Shown here one piece after another: positions 24,435-31,488 of a DNA stretch of 64,000 nucleotides (positions within the stretch are counted from its first letter, which is position 1; every line of letters begins with the position of its first letter). The stretch covers positions 1-64,000 of the forward strand of contig SOJX01000034.1 of assembly GCA_004376375.1 (NCBI GenBank). The letters run 5' to 3'. Under the pieces are notes generated by a model, which had not been told where the DNA came from, ran no database searches, and saw nothing but the letters and a program-made list of their open reading frames with translations. This DNA is from Planctomycetota bacterium. GTDB taxonomy: Bacteria; Planctomycetota; E44-bin39. The position numbers and the translations under genes were made by a program.

Positions 24435-25301
24435 ATGGATGAACCAGGCAGCGACAAAACCGAGTTCGACTCGGAACGATCTCATGAGCCGCCCGAGGAA
24501 ATGCCCGCAGACATCTCCGAAGCCGCAACCCTGACAAGCGCCGGCGCCACTGAGGAAATGGTGGCGCAGGTGGTCGAGGAGCCGGGAGCCGACGCTTTCA
24601 CGGCGGTCAAGCAGACGGCCCGCGACGTCGAGGCCAGAAAGCTCCGCGGCACCGCGAAGGTCGTTAAAAAAGACGAGCTGAACGCCGTTATCGACGCCAT
24701 GCTGCAAGACCGGATGCTGGTGGTCGAAAACGAAAAAGCAGGGGCTTTTGCCGACCGCGACGCCGCGGAGACGAAAGCGAACAGTGCAGAGAACCGCTCA
24801 TCCGAGCTTGAAGAAGCTCTTGCGCGGCTTCAGAATGAACTCGAGCAGCGCGTCGCCTCGTTCCAGGAGCGCGTCACGAAGCTCGAGGCCATAATCAAGC
24901 AGGACGAGTACAAGTCCAAAATAATGGACCTCGAGTACGAACTGCACGCCGTTCGTGAGGCCGTTGCCGGGTTGCGCCTCGGCTTCGAGTTCTTCAACAT
25001 TGTCGAGGACATCGACTTCGGCGGGGCCCTGCAGGAACTTGAAAGCCTGACCGGGCTGATGGCGCAGAAGGAAGCCCGCGCAGGCGGTGGCCCGGCCTTC
25101 GGCTACATGCGCGACCGCCTGCAGTTCATCATCGCATCGATCAAGGAAGACAAAAGGCTTTTCGACTCACTCAAGGCGGCGCTCGAATCCGGCAAAGGCT
25201 CTGTCTCGGTCGCCTTCGACCTCGCGCACATCTCATGGCGCTGCCGCGGCATGCTCGACGAAACCGCAATAATAACGCGGGCTCTGGAGTTGATTAATTA
25301 A
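24435..25301 (+). CDS. Coiled-coil protein sharing an N-terminal motif with the preceding gene
   Basis: A 288-residue protein with an acidic N-terminal tail, the motif VEARKLRGTAKVVKKDEL (65-82), a coiled coil (about 95-170) and a helical C-terminal domain. The motif aligns without gaps to VEADKIKGRVRFLSKSEL in the 1099-residue neighbour, which suggests a common docking segment or origin. No signal peptide, membrane segment or enzyme motif. GGAAAGGATT lies before the ATG. The 38-base gap to the previous gene holds a small hairpin (24400-24414) without a T tract. It is the last gene of the five-gene cluster; what follows is repetitive and non-coding. Confidence 0.72.
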   Translation: MDEPGSDKTEFDSERSHEPPEEMPADISEAATLTSAGATEEMVAQVVEEPGADAFTAVKQTARDVEARKLRGTAKVVKKDELNAVIDAMLQDRMLVVENEKAGAFADRDAAETKANSAENRSSELEEALARLQNELEQRVASFQERVTKLEAIIKQDEYKSKIMDLEYELHAVREAVAGLRLGFEFFNIVEDIDFGGALQELESLTGLMAQKEARAGGGPAFGYMRDRLQFIIASIKEDKRLFDSLKAALESGKGSVSVAFDLAHISWRCRGMLDETAIITRALELIN

Positions 25302-25329
25302 CAGGGGCAGGTTTCTGCATATAAATTAT

Positions 25330-25398
25330 TTCAGTCATTCAGTTATTCAGTTATTCAGTTATTCAGTTATTCGGTTATTCGGTCATTCGGTCCTTCGA
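25330..25398 (+). repeat. Tandem 8-base repeat in a gene-free stretch
   Basis: About eight copies of AGTTATTC and its variants (GGTTATTC, GGTCATTC). The whole gap from 25302 to 25660 has no gene: after this array come GGTACTTGGTACTTGGTAC units, a CCCCTCTTCCCC run and a GCTAA-family palindrome. Confidence 0.7.
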
Positions 25399-25576
25399 TC
25401 AAAAATCAGCTCTGAGTCTTGAGGCCTGAGTTTTTTATTTTATAATTCATAATTCTGAATTCATAATTTCATTCATTATTCGTTACTCGGTACTCGGTAC
25501 TTGGTACTTGGTACTTCTTCCCCTCTTCCCCTCTTCCCCTTTTCCCCTCTTCCCTTGTTCCCTTTTCGAAGAACGC

Positions 25577-25598
25577 GGCGAGCAAGCTCGCCGGCTAA
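25577..25598 (+). repeat. Short palindromic repeat, GCTAA family
   Basis: GGCGAGCAAGCTCGCC followed by GGCTAA. Confidence 0.7.
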
Positions 25599-25660
25599 TT
25601 ATATTATTAATTTCATCCTTCATCCTTTACACTTCATACTTTCTTCCTTATCCCTTCTTC

Positions 25661-26185
25661 CTACGCCAGCGCCTGCAGCCTGGCCTGGATTTTATTCGGC
25701 AGCGTGTCGCGGTTGGCGAGATCGATGGTTACGAGCTCGACGTCGTCGCGCCGCTTGATCGCGTCGGCGTAAGGCTCCTGCTTGAGCATTATGGTTGCGA
25801 CAACGGGTTGATCGCTGTCGAGACATTCCGTGAACAGGCGGCGGAACTCGAGCGAAAAAAGCTCCATCCTGCCGACTTCGTCGACAAGAATAAGACCGTC
25901 GCGCTGGAGCGCGTCCTCAAGCGCGCGGACGCCGACTTCCTCGAACGACTCAAGGTCCACCCGGTAGCGGCCGACGACGTGATCGCTCTCATGGGCAGCG
26001 TGCGCGAGCCGTCCCTCCGCACCGGTAACGAGGTCGCGTACGGTGAAGCCGCGGCGCTTGCCGCCTTCGCGGATCTCTTCCGTGACAAACCCGCCGGCGA
26101 TATTGAGCATGAGCTTTGAGAGCCGCAGAACGGCGGTCGTTTTGCCGATACCGGGCCGGCCCGAGATAAATATATTCCTCTTCAT
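25661..26185 (-). CDS. THEP1-type nucleoside-triphosphatase
   Basis: A 174-residue P-loop protein with SGRPGIGKTTAVLRL (Walker A, residues 8-22), the GGFVTEEIREGGKRRGF segment typical of the THEP1 family, a Walker B and arginine part LILVDEVGRMELFS (about 99-112), and the usual small size of this family. Members hydrolyse NTPs slowly in vitro; their cellular role is unknown, though some are fused to or sit beside molybdopterin or RNA-related genes. Here it stands alone between repeat-rich gaps. The ATG at 26185 has GGAG only 3 bases upstream, which is closer than usual. Confidence 0.88.
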   Translation of the reverse strand: MKRNIFISGRPGIGKTTAVLRLSKLMLNIAGGFVTEEIREGGKRRGFTVRDLVTGAEGRLAHAAHESDHVVGRYRVDLESFEEVGVRALEDALQRDGLILVDEVGRMELFSLEFRRLFTECLDSDQPVVATIMLKQEPYADAIKRRDDVELVTIDLANRDTLPNKIQARLQALA

Positions 26186-26414
26186 AGTCTCCGCGTCGCT
26201 TCCAATCCGTAATCCGAATAAGGTTGAAAAGTTCGAAGGTTCAAAAGTTCAAAAGTTATGACCTTCGAACCTTTGAACTTGCTTCTATGGTATTTCGTCT
26301 TAAGCTGAAAGCTGATAGCTGAATGCTGACAGCTTTTTCGCGTTCTTGTCAAAACGCAGTCAACTTGAGTATATTATTAATATATTCTTCATTTCATACT
26401 TCATCCTTCATACT

Positions 26415-27020
26415 TCAACCTTTCTTCCTCTCCGTGCCCCATTTCAGTTCAAGCCTCTTCGATCCCCTGCCCAGCGTCATAACCAGCGTGCAGCGCTCAA
26501 TCTCCTTGCCGACGTTAAAACCGATTCTCAGCACGCAGTGGTAACCCGGCATCAGGAGCGCAATCCCGCCTACCATCGAGTCTATTTTGAGGTCCACTTT
26601 CTCCGAAGCCGTGGCGTCTTCGGCGATGCAGATGTATTCGACGTCCAGGCCGGTCTGGTGAAAATTGATTCGACGCATTCGCTCCTGAAAGGGAACCCCG
26701 GGCTCACTGCTGCCCGGCAGAAAGTCCGGCCGCAGCACCTTGCCGTCATCCAGCACCAGCTTGAGACCGTTGAAGTCGATCGGCAGCTTCTTCTTGGTCG
26801 GGTTCTCAATGACCAGCCTGAAAAAGACGGGGCACGTATCGGGATCGTACAGGTCGTCGGCGCATACTACCGTCGCATCCACTTTCGCAACTTTCAGCCC
26901 GCCGTGCTCTACGGGCAGTTCCGGGCTTGTGCAAACCAGCTTGTAGCGGTGAGCCGCGCACCCGGAAAACATTATGCCCGTAATCAGCAGAACACCGGCC
27001 AATGCATGGAATCTAAGCAT
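26415..27020 (-). CDS. Lipoprotein of unknown function
   Basis: A 201-residue protein with a lipoprotein signal peptide ending in FSGC (Cys21 lipidated), so it should be anchored in the cell envelope. The mature part is rich in beta strands; FRLVIENPTKKKLPIDFNGLKL (about 68-89) resembles the asparagine-proline segment of LEA14-like beta-sandwich domains, a weak similarity. AGGAGAAG lies 6 bases before the ATG. It is divergent from the DUF362 gene, with separate promoters for the two. Confidence 0.7.
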   Translation of the reverse strand: MLRFHALAGVLLITGIMFSGCAAHRYKLVCTSPELPVEHGGLKVAKVDATVVCADDLYDPDTCPVFFRLVIENPTKKKLPIDFNGLKLVLDDGKVLRPDFLPGSSEPGVPFQERMRRINFHQTGLDVEYICIAEDATASEKVDLKIDSMVGGIALLMPGYHCVLRIGFNVGKEIERCTLVMTLGRGSKRLELKWGTERKKG

Positions 27021-27067
27021 GTTTTTCTTCTCCTGTCCTGTCGCCCCGCCCGGAAATTTTCAGAATA

Positions 27068-27096
27068 ATAATATCATCCTGCCGATGAAAAGGCAA
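27068..27096 (-). promoter_or_regulatory. sigma70-type promoter of the lipoprotein gene
   Basis: Minus strand TTGCCT (27091-27096), 17-base spacer, TATTAT (27068-27073). Leader of about 40 bases. Confidence 0.5.
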
Positions 27097-27120
27097 GCTT
27101 TGAACGCCTGTAAAAATCGC

Positions 27121-27149
27121 TTGCATGAAAGAACAACGCTGCATATACT
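27121..27149 (+). promoter_or_regulatory. sigma70-type promoter of the DUF362 gene
   Basis: TTGCAT (27121-27126), 17-base spacer, TATACT (27144-27149). Leader of about 42 bases to the ATG at 27198. Confidence 0.5.
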
Positions 27150-27197
27150 TGCCCGCGTATCGGGTTCAATCCCTATAACCGCGCCGGAGCGACCACC

Positions 27198-28274
27198 ATG
27201 CCTGAAAAAGTCTATTTCGCGCCGATTGAAGGCTCTGTCCGGGAATTCAACTTCGAGGGCAAGCTGAAAAAGCTCTTCTCGGCAGCCGGCCTGGACAAGG
27301 TGTTCTCCCCGGACGAGCTCGTCGCGGTGAAAATCCATTTCGGCGAAAAAGGCAACACCGGTCATATCGCGCCCAAACACACCGGATACATAATAAATGA
27401 AATCAGGCGCCGACGCGGGAAGCCGTTCCTCACCGACACAACGACCCTTTACCGCGGTCAGCGCGGGAACGCCGTGGACCACCTCGCGCTCGCGGACGAA
27501 CACGGATACAACTTCAGGAACTGCGGCGCCCCCCTGGTCATAGCCGACGGCCTGCGCGGCCAGTCCGGCGTCGCAATCAAAATAAAGGGAAAACATTTCA
27601 GGCAGGCGCACATCGCGTCCGAGTTCGCGCATGCGGACGCCATGATTACGCTCTCACACGCGACCGGTCACATCGGCACCGGATTCGCGTGCGCGCTAAA
27701 GAACCTGGGCATGGGCTGCGCGTCCCGCGGCGGCAAGCGCGCCCAGCACTCGCACATGCGCCCGCAGGCGGACAGACTGAAATGCACGGCCTGCGGCGAG
27801 TGCGTCAAGTGGTGCCCGGAAAACGCCATAAAGCTGGTAAAAAAGAAGAAAAAAGTCGCGCAGATAAACGCGAAAAAATGCATCGGGTGCGGGCAGTGCT
27901 TCTCGGTCTGCCGTTTCAGCGCGATCGAGTTCGACTGGGGAAACATGGGGCGGGACCTGCAGGAGCGGATTGCGGAATACGCGCTTGCAGCCGCCGCCGC
28001 ACTGGGCGGAAAAGTCGGTTATATAAACTTCCTGACCCGCATCACCGAGAGCTGCGACTGCATGGGCATCGACGAGCCGCGCATCGTGCCCGACATCGGC
28101 CTCGTCGCCGGCCGCGACCCCGTCGCCGTCGACGCCGCATCCTACGACCTGATAGCGGAAAGAAACGGCGACGTCTTCAAAGAACTATACCCCGACTTCG
28201 AGGTCCGCGACCAGTTCACCCACGCCGAAAAAATCGGCCTCGGAACAAGCAAATACAAAATAATAAAAGTATAG
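27198..28274 (+). CDS. DUF362 domain protein with two [4Fe-4S] ferredoxin motifs
   Basis: A 358-residue cytoplasmic protein. The DUF362 fold is recognised from VAVKIHFGEKGNTGHI (about 43-58), the DTTTLYRGQRGNA segment, ITLSHATGHIGTGFACALKNLGMGCASRGGK-like block in the middle (residues about 150-180) and GRDPVAVDAASYDLI near the end. Between them lie two cluster motifs, CTACGECVKWCPENAI and CIGCGQCFSVCRFSAI, each with four cysteines, so it can carry two [4Fe-4S] clusters. The reaction of this family is unknown; redox partner or Fe-S handling roles have been suggested. GGAG lies 8 bases before the start. Confidence 0.88.
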   Translation: MPEKVYFAPIEGSVREFNFEGKLKKLFSAAGLDKVFSPDELVAVKIHFGEKGNTGHIAPKHTGYIINEIRRRRGKPFLTDTTTLYRGQRGNAVDHLALADEHGYNFRNCGAPLVIADGLRGQSGVAIKIKGKHFRQAHIASEFAHADAMITLSHATGHIGTGFACALKNLGMGCASRGGKRAQHSHMRPQADRLKCTACGECVKWCPENAIKLVKKKKKVAQINAKKCIGCGQCFSVCRFSAIEFDWGNMGRDLQERIAEYALAAAAALGGKVGYINFLTRITESCDCMGIDEPRIVPDIGLVAGRDPVAVDAASYDLIAERNGDVFKELYPDFEVRDQFTHAEKIGLGTSKYKIIKV

Positions 28275-28316
28275 TATGGCGCATGTAACAGCCCCAAAAA
28301 CAAAAGTTAAGAGAAT

Positions 28317-29471
28317 ATGGTGCTGAAAAAAGACTTACCAATGGGAGAGAAAATCACTGAAGATATTATCCGTTCAAAAGACGGTGGGTTGTGGCTCCGC
28401 GCGCCCAGGAAACCGTTTCCCTGGTGGGGTTCGTTCCATCCCGTAAACTCGATCGGCAGAATTCTTCTGCTTGTCAGCCTCTGGTTTCTGGCGTTACTCT
28501 TCAGCATCATCGTCGCGGCGCTGGAATCCTGGAACAGGCCCGGAACGAGTGAACTCATGGTAGCATTCTTAATTTTACTTATACCTCTCGTGACAAGCTT
28601 CACTGCCGGTTCCGGCATACTGATGAGAAAGACGTGGGGCATCGGCTCGCTGAGGATTCTGCTGACCGTTCTTTCGATTTTTATCTGGCTTGGTATAACC
28701 ATAATGTTTGGTAGCCTTCTGAATGAAGCTTTCGACGAGAGATATTACTACTATCGAAGCCTCGACTCAGAATTCTTTTTTCCATTGATCCTGCTGGTTC
28801 TTTCGTTTTTTGGGATTATCATACCGTTATGGGGATATTTCAGGGCCCCTCACGTCAGGTACGAATTCGACTTCGTCCCGCTGTCCAGGATTGACAGGAA
28901 CGTCGGGAAATCCGCCATTCGCTTCGCTTTCTCCTTTCTTGTTGCTGGAATATTCCAGGTATCGATAATTCTCTTTACCGTAATGGAAGAACCCAGGTTC
29001 TTTCGTATCCTCGGCGGGAACTGGATTATAAAAGTTTATCCAGTCGCGGTCCTTGTAGCCGGTCTGTTGATCATTATTTTCGCACCCGCTTTTGCGTGGA
29101 AGTCGAACGCCGGGCGCATGGGATTGCTGGTCCTCTGCTGGGTACAGATTATCCTTATGATTGTCCTTCTCGTGAGTTTCCTCTATGATGCCGTATCATT
29201 CCAGAGACTGCTCAGCCCTTCTTCAATCGGGAATCCGGAGCTCGTCTTCCTGATCCTTATAATTTTCGGCATTGCCATCGCAAGTTTTGTTTTTTTTGAA
29301 ATCAGGCGATACCTCTCCAGCGACAGGGCAAAGGCATGGTGCTGGAAAGTGGTGTACATACCCCCGTGGCGGAAACAGATTAAAGTTGCAGACCTGCAGC
29401 CTGTGGCAGACACGCCGCGACCGAAACCTGAAAGTTATTCCGAAAAGAATGTGGAATCAGGGGACAAATAA
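28317..29471 (+). CDS. Multi-pass membrane protein of unknown function
   Basis: A 384-residue protein with about eight hydrophobic segments, for example ILLLVSLWFLALLFSIIVAA near residue 50, FLILLIPLVTSFTAGSGIL near 85, FPLILLVLSFFGIIIPLW near 155, and further ones near 205, 245, 275 and 310. The N-terminal 40 residues and the C-terminal 50 are hydrophilic. No transporter or enzyme motif recognised. It is somewhat more AT-rich than the neighbours. It follows the DUF362 gene by 42 bases and may be co-transcribed with it; an AAGAGA upstream is the only ribosome site. A GC-rich hairpin follows. Confidence 0.65.
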   Translation: MVLKKDLPMGEKITEDIIRSKDGGLWLRAPRKPFPWWGSFHPVNSIGRILLLVSLWFLALLFSIIVAALESWNRPGTSELMVAFLILLIPLVTSFTAGSGILMRKTWGIGSLRILLTVLSIFIWLGITIMFGSLLNEAFDERYYYYRSLDSEFFFPLILLVLSFFGIIIPLWGYFRAPHVRYEFDFVPLSRIDRNVGKSAIRFAFSFLVAGIFQVSIILFTVMEEPRFFRILGGNWIIKVYPVAVLVAGLLIIIFAPAFAWKSNAGRMGLLVLCWVQIILMIVLLVSFLYDAVSFQRLLSPSSIGNPELVFLILIIFGIAIASFVFFEIRRYLSSDRAKAWCWKVVYIPPWRKQIKVADLQPVADTPRPKPESYSEKNVESGDK

Positions 29472-29497
29472 AAAAATAATTAACAATCGAAAATAAC

Positions 29498-29518
29498 GGG
29501 CGGGCCGCTGGCCCGCCC
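29498..29518. terminator. Hairpin between converging genes
   Basis: GGGCGGGCC (29498-29506), loop GCT, GGCCCGCCC (29510-29518). A 9-bp GC stem between the membrane protein gene and gpsA. The minus strand reads into a T-rich stretch further on; the plus strand has no T tract, so strength is uncertain. Confidence 0.5.
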
Positions 29519-29563
29519 ACCTTATAACTTCAGCACTTCAACACTTCTTAACTTCAGCACTTC

Positions 29564-30556
29564 CTATTCCGCCTTCCAGTCGCGGGACATGAGCGCGTCA
29601 ATCGCCTCCATCACCTTGCGGTCCTCGAACAGGACGCGGTGAAGCTCTTCCGCTATCGGCATCTCGATGTTCTGCTCTTTCGCCAGCGGCACGACGGCCT
29701 TCGTTGTCCACACGCCCTCGGCGACCTTTTCCATCGAGTCGAGAATCTGCTGAAGCGTCTCGCCCCTGCCGAGCCGCTCGCCGACGGCGCGGTTACGGCC
29801 ATGCGGTGAATAACATGTCGTGACAAGGTCGCCCATGCCGGAAAGGCCGTAGAACGTCTCGCGGCTGCCCCCAAGCACGACGCCGAGCTTCGCCATCTCG
29901 ACGAGCCCGCGGGTAAGGAGCGCGGCCTTCGTATTGTCGCCGAGGCCGAGGCCGTCAAGTATTCCCGCGCATACGGCGATAATGTTCTTGAGCGCGCCGC
30001 CCACCTCGACGCCGACCCTGTCAATCGTACGGTAAACGCGGAACCTGCCGGTGTTGAAAAGCTGCTGCACGCTTACGGCGAGCCGCTCGTCCGTCGCGCC
30101 GATTGTCACCGCCGTCGGCATGCGCCCTGCAACTTCTTCCGCGTGCGACGGCCCCATCAGCACGGCAACGGCACGCTCCGGCAGGAACTCTTCGAGAATC
30201 TCGGTAGCGCGCTTGAAAGTCCCGATCTCGATTCCCTTGGAGACGGAAAGAATCGGCACGTCGGGCACGAACCGGGCGTGCTTTTCAAAAACGCCGCGAA
30301 CGAACTGGGTCGGCGTCGCGTTCAGCACGAGGTCGGCCCCATCGACCGCTTCCGCGAAGTCGGCGGTATGCTCGAGCACGTCCGGGAGTTTTATGCCGGG
30401 CAGGAATTTCGTATTCTCATGCGACCTTGCGACCTCGGCGACGTAATCGGGGAACGCGCCCCATATCCGCACGCCGTGCCCGTTCTCGGCCGCGACCAGC
30501 CCGAGCGCCGTCCCCCACGCCCCGTCGCCGATGATTGCGATCGTTTTCTTCTTCAT
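29564..30556 (-). CDS. gpsA: NAD(P)-dependent glycerol-3-phosphate dehydrogenase
   Basis: GpsA reduces dihydroxyacetone phosphate to sn-glycerol 3-phosphate, the backbone of bacterial phospholipids. The 330-residue product begins with the Rossmann motif IIGDGAWGTALG, contains the substrate-loop ILSVSKGIEI, MGPSHAEEV, and the catalytic region GGALKNIIAVCAGILDG with GLGDNTKAALLTRGL. Length is normal. It starts 14 bases after plsY, so precursor synthesis and the first acylation are encoded together. Confidence 0.96.
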   Translation of the reverse strand: MKKKTIAIIGDGAWGTALGLVAAENGHGVRIWGAFPDYVAEVARSHENTKFLPGIKLPDVLEHTADFAEAVDGADLVLNATPTQFVRGVFEKHARFVPDVPILSVSKGIEIGTFKRATEILEEFLPERAVAVLMGPSHAEEVAGRMPTAVTIGATDERLAVSVQQLFNTGRFRVYRTIDRVGVEVGGALKNIIAVCAGILDGLGLGDNTKAALLTRGLVEMAKLGVVLGGSRETFYGLSGMGDLVTTCYSPHGRNRAVGERLGRGETLQQILDSMEKVAEGVWTTKAVVPLAKEQNIEMPIAEELHRVLFEDRKVMEAIDALMSRDWKAE

Positions 30557-30570
30557 AACTGGATTCCTTC

Positions 30571-31269
30571 CTATTCCGCAGAATCCGATTGCACCGCAGC
30601 CGTTTCCCCCTGCTGCGCGGATTCTTTATCCTGCTTCTTCCCGAACGTCCTGCCGCCGCCAACTTTCGGCTCGGTCCCGGCGAGCAGGCGTTTGATATTC
30701 GTTATGTGCCGCGCGAAAACCGCGAGCACTACGACGGCGATGAAAACTGTAAGCGGAAATCCATCCGAGAAAAAAGTATCCCTGTTAAGGAAGATATGAC
30801 CGGGAATAATCGCCGCAGCCGCGGCAAGCGAGCTCAGGGAAATGTAACGGAACAGCGCAAATACTATAATGAACACTCCAAGCGCAATCAGTGTCGGGTA
30901 AGTTACGAGCGAGAGCATAACCCCGACTCCGGCCGCAACCGCCTTGCCGCCTATGAATTTCAGGTAAACCGGGAACATGTGCCCGACAATGGCCGCGGCG
31001 CCCGCAACTATTCCGAGGTGCGGAGAGTATGACGCCAGGAGGAACCGCCCGATGAGCGCAGGCCCCGCGCCTTTGGCGGCATCGAGAAACAGCACGACCG
31101 GAAACCATTTCTTGCCGAGTTCACGCGCCGCGTTTGTCGCGCCTATGTTTTTCGAGCCCGTCGTGCGGATATCGACGCCGCGAAGGAGCTTAACGATGAT
31201 CCACCCGAACGGTATCGCACCGATAAGATAACTTCCGATAATGACCGCGCACCAGACGAGTATTTCCAT
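30571..31269 (-). CDS. plsY: Glycerol-3-phosphate acyltransferase PlsY
   Basis: PlsY transfers an acyl group from acyl phosphate to glycerol 3-phosphate in the inner membrane, making lysophosphatidate. The 232-residue product has the family motifs TTGSKNIGATNAAR (loop 1), GHMFPVYLKFIGGKAVAAGVG and a third loop near PGHIFLNRD, and about five membrane segments. The last 35 residues (GGGRTFGKKQDKESAQQ and on) form a polar tail beyond the usual family end. GGGAG lies 5 bases before the ATG. The promoter at 31287-31316 gives a leader of only about 11 bases. Confidence 0.94.
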   Translation of the reverse strand: MEILVWCAVIIGSYLIGAIPFGWIIVKLLRGVDIRTTGSKNIGATNAARELGKKWFPVVLFLDAAKGAGPALIGRFLLASYSPHLGIVAGAAAIVGHMFPVYLKFIGGKAVAAGVGVMLSLVTYPTLIALGVFIIVFALFRYISLSSLAAAAAIIPGHIFLNRDTFFSDGFPLTVFIAVVVLAVFARHITNIKRLLAGTEPKVGGGRTFGKKQDKESAQQGETAAVQSDSAE

Positions 31270-31286
31270 GACATCTCCCGGCGCGG

Positions 31287-31316
31287 ATTATAACAGAAAC
31301 GGACCACCCGCCGCAA
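31287..31316 (-). promoter_or_regulatory. sigma70-type promoter of plsY-gpsA
   Basis: Minus strand TTGCGG (31311-31316), 18-base spacer, perfect TATAAT (31287-31292). The -35 and most of the spacer lie inside the inverted repeat at 31300-31330. Confidence 0.55.
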
Positions 31317-31330
31317 TAGCGGATGGTCCG
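31300..31330. promoter_or_regulatory. Inverted repeat overlapping the plsY promoter
   Basis: CGGACCACCCGC (31300-31311) pairs with GCGGATGGTCCG (31319-31330) at 11 of 12 positions. It could terminate acs transcripts coming from upstream, act as an operator for plsY, or both. Confidence 0.45.
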
Positions 31331-31355
31331 ATTATATATTCTGATTATATATTAA

Positions 31356-31386
31356 TGCAGGGGCAAGGCATGCCTTGCCCCTACAT
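31356..31386. repeat. Palindromic repeat, TAGGGGC family
   Basis: A perfect 22-base palindrome whose half is GGGGCAAGGCA (31360-31370), with the family flank TACAT on the right and TGCA on the left. Confidence 0.75.
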
Positions 31387-31429
31387 ATTAATCCTGGATT
31401 CCGTCCTACGCCGGAATGACAAAAAAACC

Positions 31430-31451
31430 GGCGAGTAAACTCGCCGGCTAA
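31430..31451 (+). repeat. Short palindromic repeat, GCTAA family
   Basis: GGCGAGTAAACTCGCC followed by GGCTAA, just beyond the acs stop codon. Confidence 0.7.
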
Positions 31452-31488
31452 TTATTTATTATTTTCATCCTTCATAATTCATACTTCA

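Noticed and set aside
25302..25660. CRISPR array in the repeat-rich gap
   Set aside because: The repeats are 8-base tandem units without spacers, and no cas gene is seen anywhere in the window.
27155..27180. GGGTTCAATCCC, which looks like a tRNA T-arm
   Set aside because: The flanking bases do not make a five-base stem with a seven-base loop, and no D-arm, anticodon arm or acceptor stem can be found upstream.
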